Positions 1-8,559 of a stretch of 41,874 nucleotides of DNA are shown one piece after another; position 1 is the first letter of the stretch; each line of letters begins with the position of its first letter. The stretch covers positions 350,772 through 392,645 of the forward strand of contig NZ_QQSY01000002.1 of the NCBI RefSeq assembly GCF_003351225.1, read 5' to 3'. The translations under genes and the position numbers were made by a program. The notes below the pieces were generated by a model, which was not told where the DNA came from, made no database searches, and saw only the letters and a list, made by a program, of their open reading frames with translations. This DNA comes from Dyella solisilvae. GTDB lineage: Bacteria; Pseudomonadota; Gammaproteobacteria; Xanthomonadales; Rhodanobacteraceae.

Positions 1-24
1 CGTCCGCGAACCTGGAGGGCGTTA

Positions 25-215
25 GCCCGGAAGGCGCGCCATCGGGGTGGCCTCTCTTTTGGTTACTTTTCCTGGCCACGACAGAGAAAAGTGACCCGCT
101 GCCCGGCAGGGCTGCGGAAGCCCGCCGCAGGCGAGCACGCTGGCGGCACCGTCAATTCAGAGGCGAAGAGCAAAGCCACTGGATCCCTGCTTTCACAGGG
201 ATGACGAGCTGGGGA
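25..215. repeat. Dispersed intergenic repeat, copy 1
   Basis: No credible gene lies in the first 236 bases. The stretch carries a composite repeat: an inverted pair around ggttactttt/gaaaagtgaccc (about 59-98), a GC-rich section, then a 'cactggatccc…gggatgacg' module (about 178-206). The same modules, in the same order but on the opposite strand, are found at about 41258-41480, so the window is nearly bracketed by inverted copies. Shared structure is seen directly; assignment to a Xanthomonadales interspersed repeat family is from general knowledge. Confidence 0.7.
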
Positions 216-276
216 ATGGCCGACGTTCTTCACGCTTCACGCTTGCTCAGCGTCAACAAGAATGACGAAACCCCAC

Positions 277-307
277 AAAAAAAGCCCGCCAATAGGCGGG
301 CTTTTTT
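277..307. terminator. Bidirectional rho-independent terminator after coxC
   Basis: Seven A residues, a GCCCGCC/GGCGGGC stem with an AATA loop, then six T residues. It sits about 20 bases beyond the coxC stop codon on the minus strand and would also stop plus-strand transcripts. It marks coxC as the last gene of the cox operon. Confidence 0.93.
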
Positions 308-325
308 CCATCCAGCGCAAGCGCC

Positions 326-1213
326 TCAGAGGATGTAGACAAACATGAACAGGCCCAACCACACCACGTCCACAAAGTGCCAATACCAGGCCACCGCCTC
401 GAACGCGAAATGATGGTCCTTGCTGAAGTGGCCCTTGGCCACGCGCAGCCAGATGATCGCCAGCATGATCGTGCCCAGCGTCACGTGCATGCCGTGGAAG
501 CCGGTGAGCATGAAGAAGGTCGAACCGTAGACGCCGGACTGCAGCGTCAGGTTGAGCTCCCTGTACGCCTCCATGTACTCGTGCGCCTGGAAGTACAGGA
601 ACGTGGCGCCCAGCAGCACGGTCAGGCCGAGGAACAGCAGGATCTTCCCGCGATGGCCCGCCTTCAGCGCGTGGTGCGCGATGGTCACGGTCACGCTGGA
701 GGAGAGCAGAATCAGCGTATTGAGCAGCGGCAGGCCCCACGGCGCCACCGTCTGGAATTCACCGCCGACGCGCCCCGGGCCATTGCCGCCACCGGGCCCC
801 CAGCTCGCCGCGTAGTCGTTCCACAGGAACTCGTGGGTCAGCACGCCATGACCTTCACCACCGAGCCACGGCACCGCGAACATGCGGGCGTAGAACAGGG
901 CGCCGAAGAAGGCGCCGAAGAACATCACTTCGGAGAAGATGAACCACATCATGCCCATGCGGAACGAGCGGTCCACCTGGCTGTTGTAGTGGCCGGCCAG
1001 CGATTCGCGGATCACCGAGCGGAACCAGCCGAAGAACATCAGCAGGATGCCGGCGAAGCCGACGATGAGCACCGTCTTGCCGAAGCTTGTCTCACCCGGT
1101 GGCGCGTTGAGCCAGTGCGCGGCGCCGAACACGGTGACGAACATGACGACCGCGGCCACGATGGGCCAATAGCTCTTGGTCGGTACGAAATAAGCGCCTT
1201 GCTGCTGACCCAT
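326..1213 (-). CDS. coxC: Cytochrome c oxidase subunit III
   Basis: This 295-residue inner-membrane protein is subunit III of the aa3-type terminal oxidase. It holds no metal centre and stabilises proton uptake into subunit I. The sequence shows about seven hydrophobic segments, an N-terminal 'GAYFVPTKSYWPIV' stretch, the 'MGMMWFIFSEVMFFGAFF' helix with the conserved glutamate, and a C-terminal 'AWYWHFVDVVWLGLFMFVYIL' block typical of the family. Its length is usual. The ATG at 1213 is preceded by a modest GGGG ribosome-binding site. It is the last gene of the minus-strand cox operon and is followed by a strong terminator. SURF1, Cox15 and CtaB genes, which often follow coxC, are not present before the window edge. 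Confidence 0.97.
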   Translation of the reverse strand: MGQQQGAYFVPTKSYWPIVAAVVMFVTVFGAAHWLNAPPGETSFGKTVLIVGFAGILLMFFGWFRSVIRESLAGHYNSQVDRSFRMGMMWFIFSEVMFFGAFFGALFYARMFAVPWLGGEGHGVLTHEFLWNDYAASWGPGGGNGPGRVGGEFQTVAPWGLPLLNTLILLSSSVTVTIAHHALKAGHRGKILLFLGLTVLLGATFLYFQAHEYMEAYRELNLTLQSGVYGSTFFMLTGFHGMHVTLGTIMLAIIWLRVAKGHFSKDHHFAFEAVAWYWHFVDVVWLGLFMFVYIL

Positions 1214-1321
1214 GGTGCGACCCCGTGGATATCTCTCGTTTACTTCCGCTCCCGCCCTCGCGGGAACTTGGACCCGGAACGCCTCACCGGCGCCACGGAC
1301 GGATACTGCGACGACAACGCC

Positions 1322-1453
1322 TCAGGAGTACTTCAGCCCCTGCAGCAGCGACAGCAGGAAGATCGCGATGGCGATGCCGCCGAATACCGCAGCCGTGCGT
1401 CGCACACCCTTCCTACGCGCTTCTTCGATCTCTGACTTGGAGTTCTGTTTCAT
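1322..1453 (-). CDS. Small membrane protein between coxA and coxC (43 aa)
   Basis: A 43-residue reading frame fills most of the coxA-coxC gap. It starts MKQNSKSEIEEARRKG, a charged and probably cytoplasmic N-terminus, and continues into one transmembrane helix (about residues 22-38: AVFGGIAIAIFLLSLLQ), ending GLKYS. It resembles the tiny single-span proteins annotated as cytochrome oxidase small assembly proteins in proteobacterial cox operons. That link rests on position, size and topology, since the sequence is too short for firm homology. It is not Cox11/CtaG: the PLY-x-x-FC hallmark and the large periplasmic domain are absent. It lies 51 bases after coxA and 108 bases before coxC, so it should be co-transcribed. 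The ribosome-binding site is weak. Confidence 0.72.
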   Translation of the reverse strand: MKQNSKSEIEEARRKGVRRTAAVFGGIAIAIFLLSLLQGLKYS

Positions 1454-1471
1454 CCGACTCGTTCCCGCAAG

Positions 1472-1490
1472 CCCCGGCGCGAGGCCGGGG
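1472..1490 (-). other. Intra-operon GC-rich hairpin downstream of coxA
   Basis: CCCCGGC and GCCGGGG form a 7-bp stem with a 5-base loop between the coxA stop and the small membrane-protein gene. There is no T-tract, so it is more likely to stabilise the coxA mRNA end or tune read-through than to terminate. Confidence 0.5.
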
Positions 1491-1504
1491 CGGACATGCA
1501 TGAA

Positions 1505-3133
1505 TTAATCCTCGACGTGCCCGTGGGCCAGTTCGTCGTCGTGGATTTCCGGCGGCAGCGCAAAGGTGTGGTGCGGCGCCGGCGACGGCACGGTCCACTC
1601 CAGGCCCTTCGCGCCTTCCCACACGCGGTCCGGCGCCTTCTTCTTCGAGAACCACACCGCGTGGATGAGCACGCCGAGGAAGATCAGCTGCGAGGCGCCG
1701 AACAGGAAGCCGCCGATCGAGCTGATCATGTTGAAGTTGGCGAACGCAACGTTGTAGTCCGGGATGCGGCGCGGCATGCCGGCCAGACCCAGGAAGTGCT
1801 GCGGGAAGAACAACACGTTCACCCAGATCACGCTGTTCCAGAAGTGGATCTTGCCCCACGTCTCGGAGTACATGCGGCCGGTCCACTTCGGCAGCCAGTA
1901 GTAGGTGGCCGCAATGATGGCGAAGATGGCGCCGGTCACCAGCACGTAGTGGAAGTGCGCGACCACGAAGTAGGTGTCGTGGTACTGGAAGTCGGCCGGA
2001 ACCAGCGCCAGCATCAGGCCGGAGAAACCACCGATGGTGAACAGGATCACGAAGGCGATCGCGAACAGCATCGGCGTCTCGAAGGTCATCGAGCCGCCCC
2101 ACATGGTGCTGACCCAGTTGAAAACCTTCACGCCAGTCGGCACCGCGATCAGCATCGTCGCGTACATGAAGAAGATCTCGGCGCCCAACGGAAGGCCGAC
2201 CGCGAACATGTGGTGCGCCCACACGATGAACGACAGGAAGGCGATCGAGGCGATCGCGAACACCATCGCCTTGTAACCAAAGATCGGCTTGCGCGCGAAG
2301 GTCGGGATGATCTCGGATACCAGGCCAAAGGCCGGCAGGATCATGATGTAGACCTCGGGGTGACCGAAGAACCAGAAGATGTGCTGGAACAGCACCGGGT
2401 CGCCACCGCCAGCTGCATTGAAGAAGCTGGTGCCGAAGTACTTGTCGGTGAGCAGCATCGTCACGGCGCCGGCCAGCACTGGCATCACCGCGATCAGCAG
2501 GAATGCCGTGATCAGCCAGCTCCACACGAACACCGGCATCTTCAGCAGATCCATGCCCGGCGCGCGCATGTTGAGGATGGTGGCGATGATGTTGATCGCG
2601 CCCATGATGGAGCTGATGCCCATCAGGTGAACCGCGAACACGAGATAAGCCACCGATTCACCCTGCAGCGACAGCGGCGGATACATGGTCCAGCCGCCGG
2701 CAGGGGCGCCGCCCGGCAGGAACAACGTCGACAGCAGCAGCGCGAAGGCGAACGGCAGGATCCAGAACGACAGGTTGTTCATGCGCGGCAACGCCATGTC
2801 CGGCGCACCGATCATCAGCGGGATCATCCAGTTGCCCAGGCCCACGAAGGCCGGCATCACCGCGCCGAAGATCATGACCAGCGCATGCATCGTGGTCATT
2901 TCGTTGAAGAAGTACGGCTGCACCAGCTGCAGGCCGGGCTTGAACAATTCCGCGCGGATCACCATCGCGAAACTGCCGCCGATGAAGAACATCAGCAGCG
3001 AAAACACCAGGTACAGCGTGCCGATGTCCTTGTGGTTGGTCGACATGCACCAACGCACGAAGAAGTTGCTGGGCGCGCCATGATGATCGCCGTGGTGATC
3101 GTCGTGGTGCTCATGTGTAGCTGCGTGGGCCAT
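1505..3133 (-). CDS. coxA: Cytochrome c oxidase subunit I
   Basis: This is the 542-residue catalytic subunit of an A1-type haem-copper oxidase, reducing oxygen to water with heme a, heme a3 and CuB in the inner membrane. Diagnostic motifs are all visible: [11 protein letters not shown] (heme a ligand), [13 protein letters not shown] (CuB histidine, the D-channel glutamate of A1 enzymes and the cross-linked tyrosine), [10 protein letters not shown] (CuB histidine pair), GYKAMVFAI (K-channel lysine) and [13 protein letters not shown] (heme a3 and heme a ligands). About twelve membrane segments and the usual length are present. It is the third gene in the order DUF2244-coxB-coxA, separated from coxB by 47 bases, and no frameshift is seen. 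Confidence 0.98.
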   Translation of the reverse strand: MAHAATHEHHDDHHGDHHGAPSNFFVRWCMSTNHKDIGTLYLVFSLLMFFIGGSFAMVIRAELFKPGLQLVQPYFFNEMTTMHALVMIFGAVMPAFVGLGNWMIPLMIGAPDMALPRMNNLSFWILPFAFALLLSTLFLPGGAPAGGWTMYPPLSLQGESVAYLVFAVHLMGISSIMGAINIIATILNMRAPGMDLLKMPVFVWSWLITAFLLIAVMPVLAGAVTMLLTDKYFGTSFFNAAGGGDPVLFQHIFWFFGHPEVYIMILPAFGLVSEIIPTFARKPIFGYKAMVFAIASIAFLSFIVWAHHMFAVGLPLGAEIFFMYATMLIAVPTGVKVFNWVSTMWGGSMTFETPMLFAIAFVILFTIGGFSGLMLALVPADFQYHDTYFVVAHFHYVLVTGAIFAIIAATYYWLPKWTGRMYSETWGKIHFWNSVIWVNVLFFPQHFLGLAGMPRRIPDYNVAFANFNMISSIGGFLFGASQLIFLGVLIHAVWFSKKKAPDRVWEGAKGLEWTVPSPAPHHTFALPPEIHDDELAHGHVED

Positions 3134-3180
3134 GCCTTACACCTCTACCTAAATGCGAATTCTGTGGAAGGACTGAGGGC

Positions 3181-4119
3181 TCAGCCCTGGTGGCCCTGGG
3201 AAACGGGAGCGTCAGCCGCCTGAGCGGTGGCGGGCGCGGCAGCGGTCGAAGCTGCGGCCGGCGCCTGCGGATTGGCCTGCGCTTCCTGCTCGGCCAGCCA
3301 CTTCTCGAACTCTTCCTTCGGCAGCGCCTTGACCACGATCGGCATGAAGCCGTGATCCTGGCCGCACAGCTCGGCGCACTGGCCGCGGTACACGCCCGGC
3401 TCCTTGATGTTGGTCCAGGCCGCATTGACGATGCCCGGGATGGCGTCCATCTTCCAGCCCAGCGCCGGCACCCACCAGGAGTGGATCACGTCGCCCGCGG
3501 TGATCACGAAGCGGATCTTGGTGCCGACCGGCACCACCAGCGGCTTGTCGACGTTGATCAGGTAGGTGTTGTAACCATCGACCTGCACGGCGCGCGGATC
3601 GAGGCCCGAATCGAGCTGGCGGGTCTCGTCGCTCTCGCGGTCGAGCTTGGACATGAAGCCGACCTTCTCGATCGCCTTGCCCTTGTAGTCGACGTAGTCA
3701 TAGCGCCACTTCCACTGGACGCCGGTGACCTTGATGGTCATTTCCGAGCCGGTGGTGTCGGCAAACGTGCGCAGGCCGCCGGTCGCCAGGTAAGCCAGCA
3801 CGATCAGGATGATCACCGGGATGGTGGTCCACACGATCTCAAGCGTGGTGTTGTGCGACCACTTCTCGGCCACCGCGCCGCGCGACTTGCGGAAGCGGAA
3901 CATGGCGATGAACATCGCGCCGAACACCAGCATGCCGATGACGACGCAGACACCGAGCGCGACGTTGTTGAGGAAGTACGGCACGGGCGACCATTCGGAC
4001 GCGCCGCGCGTCATGTTCAACTGCCAAGGCCGCGGATTGGCGAATGCCGCGCCGCCGAACGTGGTGAGCGCGAAGAGTGCGCATGCCGCAACCGCTCGCT
4101 TGATGCCGCCAGATGTCAT
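3181..4119 (-). CDS. coxB: Cytochrome c oxidase subunit II
   Basis: The CuA-bearing subunit accepts electrons from cytochrome c at the periplasmic face. The CuA motif CAELCGQDHGFMPIVV is intact, as is the upstream histidine in VIHSWWVPALGWKMD. Two membrane hairpin helices precede the cupredoxin domain. The C-terminus carries an unusual Ala/Pro-rich tail of about 35 residues. I choose the ATG at 4119: it gives a clean signal peptide (MTSGGIKRAVAACALFALTT…) and has AAGG 11 bases upstream. A longer in-frame start at 4149 (MKTDSKVHHD…) has no good ribosome-binding site and lies inside one arm of the large inverted repeat at 4135-4401, so that extension may be an accident of the element. Confidence 0.95.
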   Translation of the reverse strand: MTSGGIKRAVAACALFALTTFGGAAFANPRPWQLNMTRGASEWSPVPYFLNNVALGVCVVIGMLVFGAMFIAMFRFRKSRGAVAEKWSHNTTLEIVWTTIPVIILIVLAYLATGGLRTFADTTGSEMTIKVTGVQWKWRYDYVDYKGKAIEKVGFMSKLDRESDETRQLDSGLDPRAVQVDGYNTYLINVDKPLVVPVGTKIRFVITAGDVIHSWWVPALGWKMDAIPGIVNAAWTNIKEPGVYRGQCAELCGQDHGFMPIVVKALPKEEFEKWLAEQEAQANPQAPAAASTAAAPATAQAADAPVSQGHQG

Positions 4120-4134
4120 GTCGTGATGCACCTT

Positions 4135-4401
4135 AGAGTCTGTCTTCATAGTCCAAATGCGCCGCGTTGCTTACCAGTGGCCGGCAGGTGGTAGTCCGTG
4201 GTGCAGCTCATGCTGGCTGCATGAGCAAACCGCGGGCTAGCGCATGGTGGCCACTGGTAAGCAACCCGGAGGGCCGGGTCTGTTTGCCCGCAGGGCGGCG
4301 TCATCGCTCGGTCATGTATCGACATACATTCCCTCTCTCCTCCTTGCCCCGCGGGCAAACAGCTCCCGGCGCGGCGTACTTGGACTATGAAGACAGACTC
4401 T
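4135..4401. repeat. 267-nt nested inverted-repeat element upstream of coxB
   Basis: The arms 4135-4166 and 4370-4401 are inverted copies, 30 of 32 positions pairing and the outer 22 perfectly. Inside lie a perfect 17-bp pair (4166-4182 with 4249-4265) that encloses a smaller 7-bp hairpin (4206-4212/4220-4226), and a second stem (4274-4278 plus 4280-4291 with 4365-4369 plus 4351-4362) that encloses an ATGTAT/ATACAT hairpin (4314-4329). The whole folds as a closed three-way junction. No protein-like frame occupies it. It separates the DUF2244 gene from coxB, genes that are usually close together. It may be a MITE-like non-autonomous element or a structured mRNA leader. I could not find a clear target-site duplication. 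Confidence 0.8.
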
Positions 4402-4408
4402 TTTGAAC

Positions 4409-4894
4409 CTACCTGCATTGCTGTCGGTTGAGCTCCTTCAGCAACACCTCGAGTTTCCTTGACAGCTCGGCACGCTCCTCTCCCCCGAGAAAAGCCCCGA
4501 TTTCCAGCTCCCGTCCGTGCGACGCCAGCAGCAGACGATCCCTCCCCGGACCGGGCCTCAGCTGCACGCGCACCCAATACGTCTGAAAGCGCGCACAGCG
4601 CCGACCTGGCAGGGATTGCACCTCCAGCGACGATCCGTCGAGGGTGATGCGTTCACTGCGGTCGCCGGCCCGCCAGGCCACGCCAAGGGCGAAGGCCACC
4701 GCGGAAGACTCGAGCAGTGCGAAGAGCGGAGCAAAGACATTCCCCTGCCACGCCCCCAGCACGGCCGTCGTCAGCGCCAGCGCCGCCAGAACTCCGATCA
4801 ATCGACGCAGATCGCGTCGGCTAAGGGCACGATTGGGCTTGAGCCACAACGTCGCGCACGGCAAGCCGGCAGCAGCTGGTCGAAGCACGATCAT
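4409..4894 (-). CDS. DUF2244 integral membrane protein
   Basis: A 161-residue membrane protein of the DUF2244 family, which often sits just upstream of coxB in proteobacteria; its biochemical role is unknown to me. Visible features are the N-terminal LWLKPNRALSRRDLRR stretch, two hydrophobic helices (about residues 33-54 and 60-78), then a soluble beta-rich domain ending in LLLASHGRELEIGAFLGGEERAELS, the conserved family tail. I take the ATG at 4894 because the family usually starts near this point. An alternative ATG at 4927 adds eleven residues; neither has a convincing ribosome-binding site. It is the likely first gene of the cox transcript, separated from coxB by the inverted-repeat element. 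Confidence 0.82.
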   Translation of the reverse strand: MIVLRPAAAGLPCATLWLKPNRALSRRDLRRLIGVLAALALTTAVLGAWQGNVFAPLFALLESSAVAFALGVAWRAGDRSERITLDGSSLEVQSLPGRRCARFQTYWVRVQLRPGPGRDRLLLASHGRELEIGAFLGGEERAELSRKLEVLLKELNRQQCR

Positions 4895-5352
4895 GAGAAC
4901 CCGGCGTGCCTGGAACGCCCTGATCATAGGCTGCGATGGCGTCGATGAGCAAGAATGACGCAGGCACTTGATTTGAAGCAGAGATGAACTACGCCTCTCA
5001 TGCTTCCTGCTGTCGCAGGCGCGCGATGGAAGCTGAGTTTGCGCGGCAGATCACAGGCCTAGCCCTATCGCGTCGCAAAGCGACCCTGGATTGGACCCGG
5101 GGTGCGACCGTTTGCCACAGGTGCGCACATCGCATCCGGCGGCGATATCGCGTACATCGACGGCGCTTTTTTTCGGGGCGTCGCGACAGGGTTCATCGCG
5201 ACGCACGATGAGCCGAAAGCTCGTCGCTGCACACCTATATATAAGGCTATCGCCCTTTTTCTGCCGCACCGCAACACCGCGTACGGATGCGTGTGTATTA
5301 CCCCGCGCGTACAATCCCGCGATTCCCCACCTGCCTTTTTGGCTACATCTCT
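4895..5352. promoter_or_regulatory. Divergent control region between the cox cluster and putA
   Basis: About 460 bases with no credible gene separate the minus-strand DUF2244/cox genes from plus-strand putA. On the plus side, two AT-rich candidates stand out in the GC-rich background: TATATAAG at about 5236-5243 and TACAAT at 5310-5315. Neither has a good -35 at 17 bases. If TACAAT is the -10 of putA, transcription would begin near 5322, downstream of the first possible ATG (5287) and shortly before the GTG at 5353. These are sight readings only. Confidence 0.35.
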
Positions 5353-8300
5353 GTGACCCAGCCCATTCTCAGCCCCGAACTTCCGACCGGTGTCGAGCCG
5401 GCGCGTGCGCGCATTACCGCCAACTGGCTGCGCGACGAAACCGAAGCGGTCAACGACCTGCTGGCCCAGGCGACGCTGCCGCCGGTCGAACGCGAGAAGG
5501 TGATCGACCTCGCCGCCGACCTGGTGACGCGCGTACGCGCCCGCGCCAAGGACCAGAGCGCCGTCGAATCCTTCATGCGCCAGTACGACCTGTCTTCCGA
5601 GGAAGGCGTGCTGCTGATGTGCGTGGCCGAAGCCCTGCTGCGCATCCCCGACAAGACCACCGCCGACAAGCTGATCCGCGACAAGCTGGGCGACGCCAAC
5701 TGGAAGAAGCATCTCGGCCAGAGCGAGTCGCTGTTCGTCAACGTGTCGACCTGGGGCCTGATGCTCACCGGCAAGCTGGTGACGCTCTCGGAGGAAACCC
5801 GCCACGACTTCACAGGCGCGCTGCGCCGCCTGGTCGGTCGCGCGGGCGAGCCGGCGATCCGTCTCGCGGTGCGCCAGGCCATGCGCATCATGGGTCACCA
5901 GTTCGTGATGGGCCAGACGATCGGCGACGCGCTGGACCGTTGCGCGCAGAAGGAATATGCGGTCTACCGCTACTCCTACGACATGCTGGGCGAGTCGGCG
6001 CTCACCAGCGAAACCGCCGAGCGCTACCAGCAGGATTACCGCAACGCGATCGCTTCCATCGGTTCGCGCGGCCCGTTCGCCAACCACACCGATGCGCCGT
6101 CGATCTCGGTGAAGCTCTCCGCGCTGCATCCGCGCTACGAAGTGGCCAAGCGCGAGATTGCCCGCCGCGACCTCACCGCCAAGCTGCTGGAGCTGTCGCA
6201 GCTGGCGATGAAGCAAGGCATCGCGCTGTCCGTCGACGCGGAAGAAGCCGATCGCCTCGAACTGTCGCTCGACATCATCGGCGACGTGTTCGCGCATCCC
6301 TCGCTGGAAGGCTGGAACGGCCTCGGCATCGTGGTGCAGGCGTATGCGAAGCGCACGCCGTTCGTCATCGACTGGCTGATCGAGACCGCGCGCGCCACCG
6401 GCCGCCGCTGGTACGTGCGCCTCGTGAAGGGCGCCTACTGGGACGCCGAAGTGAAGCGCGCCCAGGAAAACGGCCTCAGCGGCTACCCGGTGTATACGCG
6501 CAAGCCGAACACCGACGTGTCCTACCTGGCCTGCGCACGCAAGCTGTTCGACGCGGGCTCGGATCTGATCTATCCCCAGTTCGCCACGCACAACGCGCAC
6601 ACCATCGCCGCCATCTATCACCTTGCGCAGGGTCGTCCGTACGAAAACCAGCGCCTGCACGGCATGGGTACGGACCTCTACGCCGAGGTGATCGGCAAGC
6701 AGAACCTCAACGTGCCGTGCCGCGTGTACGCGCCGGTGGGTACGCATGAGGACCTGCTGCCCTACCTGGTGCGCCGCCTGCTCGAGAACGGCGCCAACAC
6801 CAGCTTCGTCAACCGCGTGGTCGACGAAACGCTGCCGGTGCGCGAACTGGTCGCCGATCCGTGCGAGACCGTGCGCTCCTTTGCCTCCATCCCCCACCCG
6901 CGCATTCCGCTGCCGGTGAACCTCTACGGTGAACTTCGGAAGAATTCCATGGGCGTCAACTTCTCCAACGACAACGAACTGAAGGCCCTCGCCGAGGCAA
7001 TCCAATCGAAGAACGGTCCGTGGACCGCCGAGCCGCTGGTGCCGGGCGCCAAGAGCGCCGGCGCCACCGTGTCGGTGACCAACCCCGCCGACCGCCGCCA
7101 GTCGGTGGGCAGCTATGTCGCTGCCGACAGCGCCACCGTCGAGAAGGCGCTGGCCAATGCGGTCGCCGCCCAGCACAGCTGGGATCGCCTGCCGGCCGCC
7201 AGCCGCGCCGCGATTCTCGAGCACGCCGCTGAGCTGCTCGAAGCGCGGCGCGGCGAGTTCATCGCTTTGTGCGTGCGCGAAGCGGGCAAGAGCCTCCCGG
7301 ACTCGATCGCCGAGATCCGCGAAGCCGCCGACTTCCTGCGCTACTACGCCACCATGGCGCGCCGTCTGTTCGGTCACCCGGAACAGCTGCCCGGCCCCAC
7401 CGGCGAGAGCAATCAGCTGTTCCTCAACGGCCGCGGCGTGTTCGTGTGCATCAGCCCGTGGAACTTCCCGCTGGCGATCTTCCTCGGCCAGGTCAGCGCC
7501 GCGCTCGCCGCCGGCAACGCCGTGATCGCCAAGCCGGCCGAGCAGACCAGCCTGATCGGCTACGCCGCCGTGAAGCTGCTGCACGAAGCCGGCGTGCCGG
7601 CCGAAGTGCTGCAGTACCTGCCGGGCGACGGCGCCACCGTCGGCGCCGCGCTCACCCGCGATCCGCGCGTGGCCGGCGTGGCCTTCACCGGCTCCACCGA
7701 GACCGCGTGGGCGATCAACCGCGCGCTCGCCGCGCGCAACGCGCCGATCGCCGCGCTGATCGCCGAGACCGGCGGCCAGAACGCGATGATCGCCGACTCC
7801 TCGGCACTGCCCGAGCAGATCGTCAAGGACGTGATCTCCTCCGCCTTCCAGTCCGCCGGCCAGCGCTGCTCGGCTGCACGCGTGCTGTTCGTGCAGGAAG
7901 ACATCGCCGACAAGGTGTGCGACATGCTCGCCGGCGCAATGGCCGAACTGAAGGTCGGCGATCCGGGCCAGCTGTCCACCGACGTGGGCCCTGTCATCGA
8001 CGAGGACGCCAAGAAGATCCTGGTCGACCATGCCGCACGCATGGAGAAGGAGGCGAAGAAGATCGGCGAAGTGAAGCTCGACGCCGCCAACACCGGCAAC
8101 GGCACCTTCTTCGCGCCGCGCGCCTATGAAATCCCGGGCCTGTCCACGCTGACCCGTGAAATCTTCGGCCCCGTGCTGCACGTGATCCGCTGGAAGGCGG
8201 ACGAGCTGCCGAAGGTGGTGGAGTCCATCAACGCCACCGGTTACGGCCTCACGCTCGGCATCCACAGCCGCATCAACGACACCGTCGACTACATCCAGGG

Positions 8301-8508
8301 CCACGCGCGCGTCGGCAACTGCTACGTCAACCGCAACCAGATCGGCGCGGTGGTCGGCGTGCAGCCGTTCGGCGGCGAAGCCCTGTCGGGCACCGGCCCG
8401 AAGGCAGGCGGCCCGCACTACCTGCTGCGCTTCGCGGGTGAGCGTACGCTCACCATCAACACCACGGCGGCCGGCGGCAACGCCTCGCTGCTGACCATCG
8501 GCGAGTAA
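5353..8508 (+). CDS. putA: Bifunctional proline dehydrogenase / P5C dehydrogenase PutA
   Basis: A 1051-residue PutA that oxidises proline to pyrroline-5-carboxylate (FAD) and then to glutamate (NAD+) by channelling. The N-terminal half carries the proline dehydrogenase barrel (VKLSALHPRYE, LSVDAEEADRLEL, VRLVKGAYWDAEVKRAQ, YPQFATHNAHTI). The C-terminal half is an aldehyde dehydrogenase (CISPWNFPLAIF, AETGGQNAMI with Glu805, SAGQRCSAARVL with Cys839, EIFGPVLHV). The ribbon-helix-helix DNA-binding domain of E. coli PutA and the long C-terminal extension are missing, as in short type A PutAs, so it should not self-repress. I favour the GTG at 5353 (VTQPILSPELPTG) over the ATG at 5287, whose 22 extra residues look non-conserved. 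A hairpin terminator follows. Confidence 0.96.
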   Translation: MTQPILSPELPTGVEPARARITANWLRDETEAVNDLLAQATLPPVEREKVIDLAADLVTRVRARAKDQSAVESFMRQYDLSSEEGVLLMCVAEALLRIPDKTTADKLIRDKLGDANWKKHLGQSESLFVNVSTWGLMLTGKLVTLSEETRHDFTGALRRLVGRAGEPAIRLAVRQAMRIMGHQFVMGQTIGDALDRCAQKEYAVYRYSYDMLGESALTSETAERYQQDYRNAIASIGSRGPFANHTDAPSISVKLSALHPRYEVAKREIARRDLTAKLLELSQLAMKQGIALSVDAEEADRLELSLDIIGDVFAHPSLEGWNGLGIVVQAYAKRTPFVIDWLIETARATGRRWYVRLVKGAYWDAEVKRAQENGLSGYPVYTRKPNTDVSYLACARKLFDAGSDLIYPQFATHNAHTIAAIYHLAQGRPYENQRLHGMGTDLYAEVIGKQNLNVPCRVYAPVGTHEDLLPYLVRRLLENGANTSFVNRVVDETLPVRELVADPCETVRSFASIPHPRIPLPVNLYGELRKNSMGVNFSNDNELKALAEAIQSKNGPWTAEPLVPGAKSAGATVSVTNPADRRQSVGSYVAADSATVEKALANAVAAQHSWDRLPAASRAAILEHAAELLEARRGEFIALCVREAGKSLPDSIAEIREAADFLRYYATMARRLFGHPEQLPGPTGESNQLFLNGRGVFVCISPWNFPLAIFLGQVSAALAAGNAVIAKPAEQTSLIGYAAVKLLHEAGVPAEVLQYLPGDGATVGAALTRDPRVAGVAFTGSTETAWAINRALAARNAPIAALIAETGGQNAMIADSSALPEQIVKDVISSAFQSAGQRCSAARVLFVQEDIADKVCDMLAGAMAELKVGDPGQLSTDVGPVIDEDAKKILVDHAARMEKEAKKIGEVKLDAANTGNGTFFAPRAYEIPGLSTLTREIFGPVLHVIRWKADELPKVVESINATGYGLTLGIHSRINDTVDYIQGHARVGNCYVNRNQIGAVVGVQPFGGEALSGTGPKAGGPHYLLRFAGERTLTINTTAAGGNASLLTIGE

Positions 8509-8517
8509 TCGCCCGAC

Positions 8518-8545
8518 GGGCCGGCGCCAACGCGCCGGCCCGTTT
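8518..8545 (+). terminator. Terminator after putA
   Basis: GGGCCGGCGC and GCGCCGGCCC form a perfect 10-bp stem with a CAAC loop, followed by GTTTCTCTC. It begins ten bases after the putA stop. The T-run is short, so read-through into the next gene 15 bases on is possible. Confidence 0.7.
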
Positions 8546-8559
8546 CTCTCGGAGGTCGC

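Noticed and set aside
1496-3223. 575-codon plus-strand open frame opposite coxA
   Set aside because: Antisense artefact of high third-position GC. No motif; the coxA frame is beyond doubt.
4135-4401. Reading the nested repeat as a tRNA, known riboswitch or CRISPR
   Set aside because: No acceptor or anticodon pattern, no known aptamer core, and no regular repeat-spacer array. The folding is one closed nest of inverted pairs.
4146-4577. 143-codon minus-strand frame across the inverted repeat
   Set aside because: Runs through the structured element and overlaps the DUF2244 gene in another frame. No protein-like pattern.
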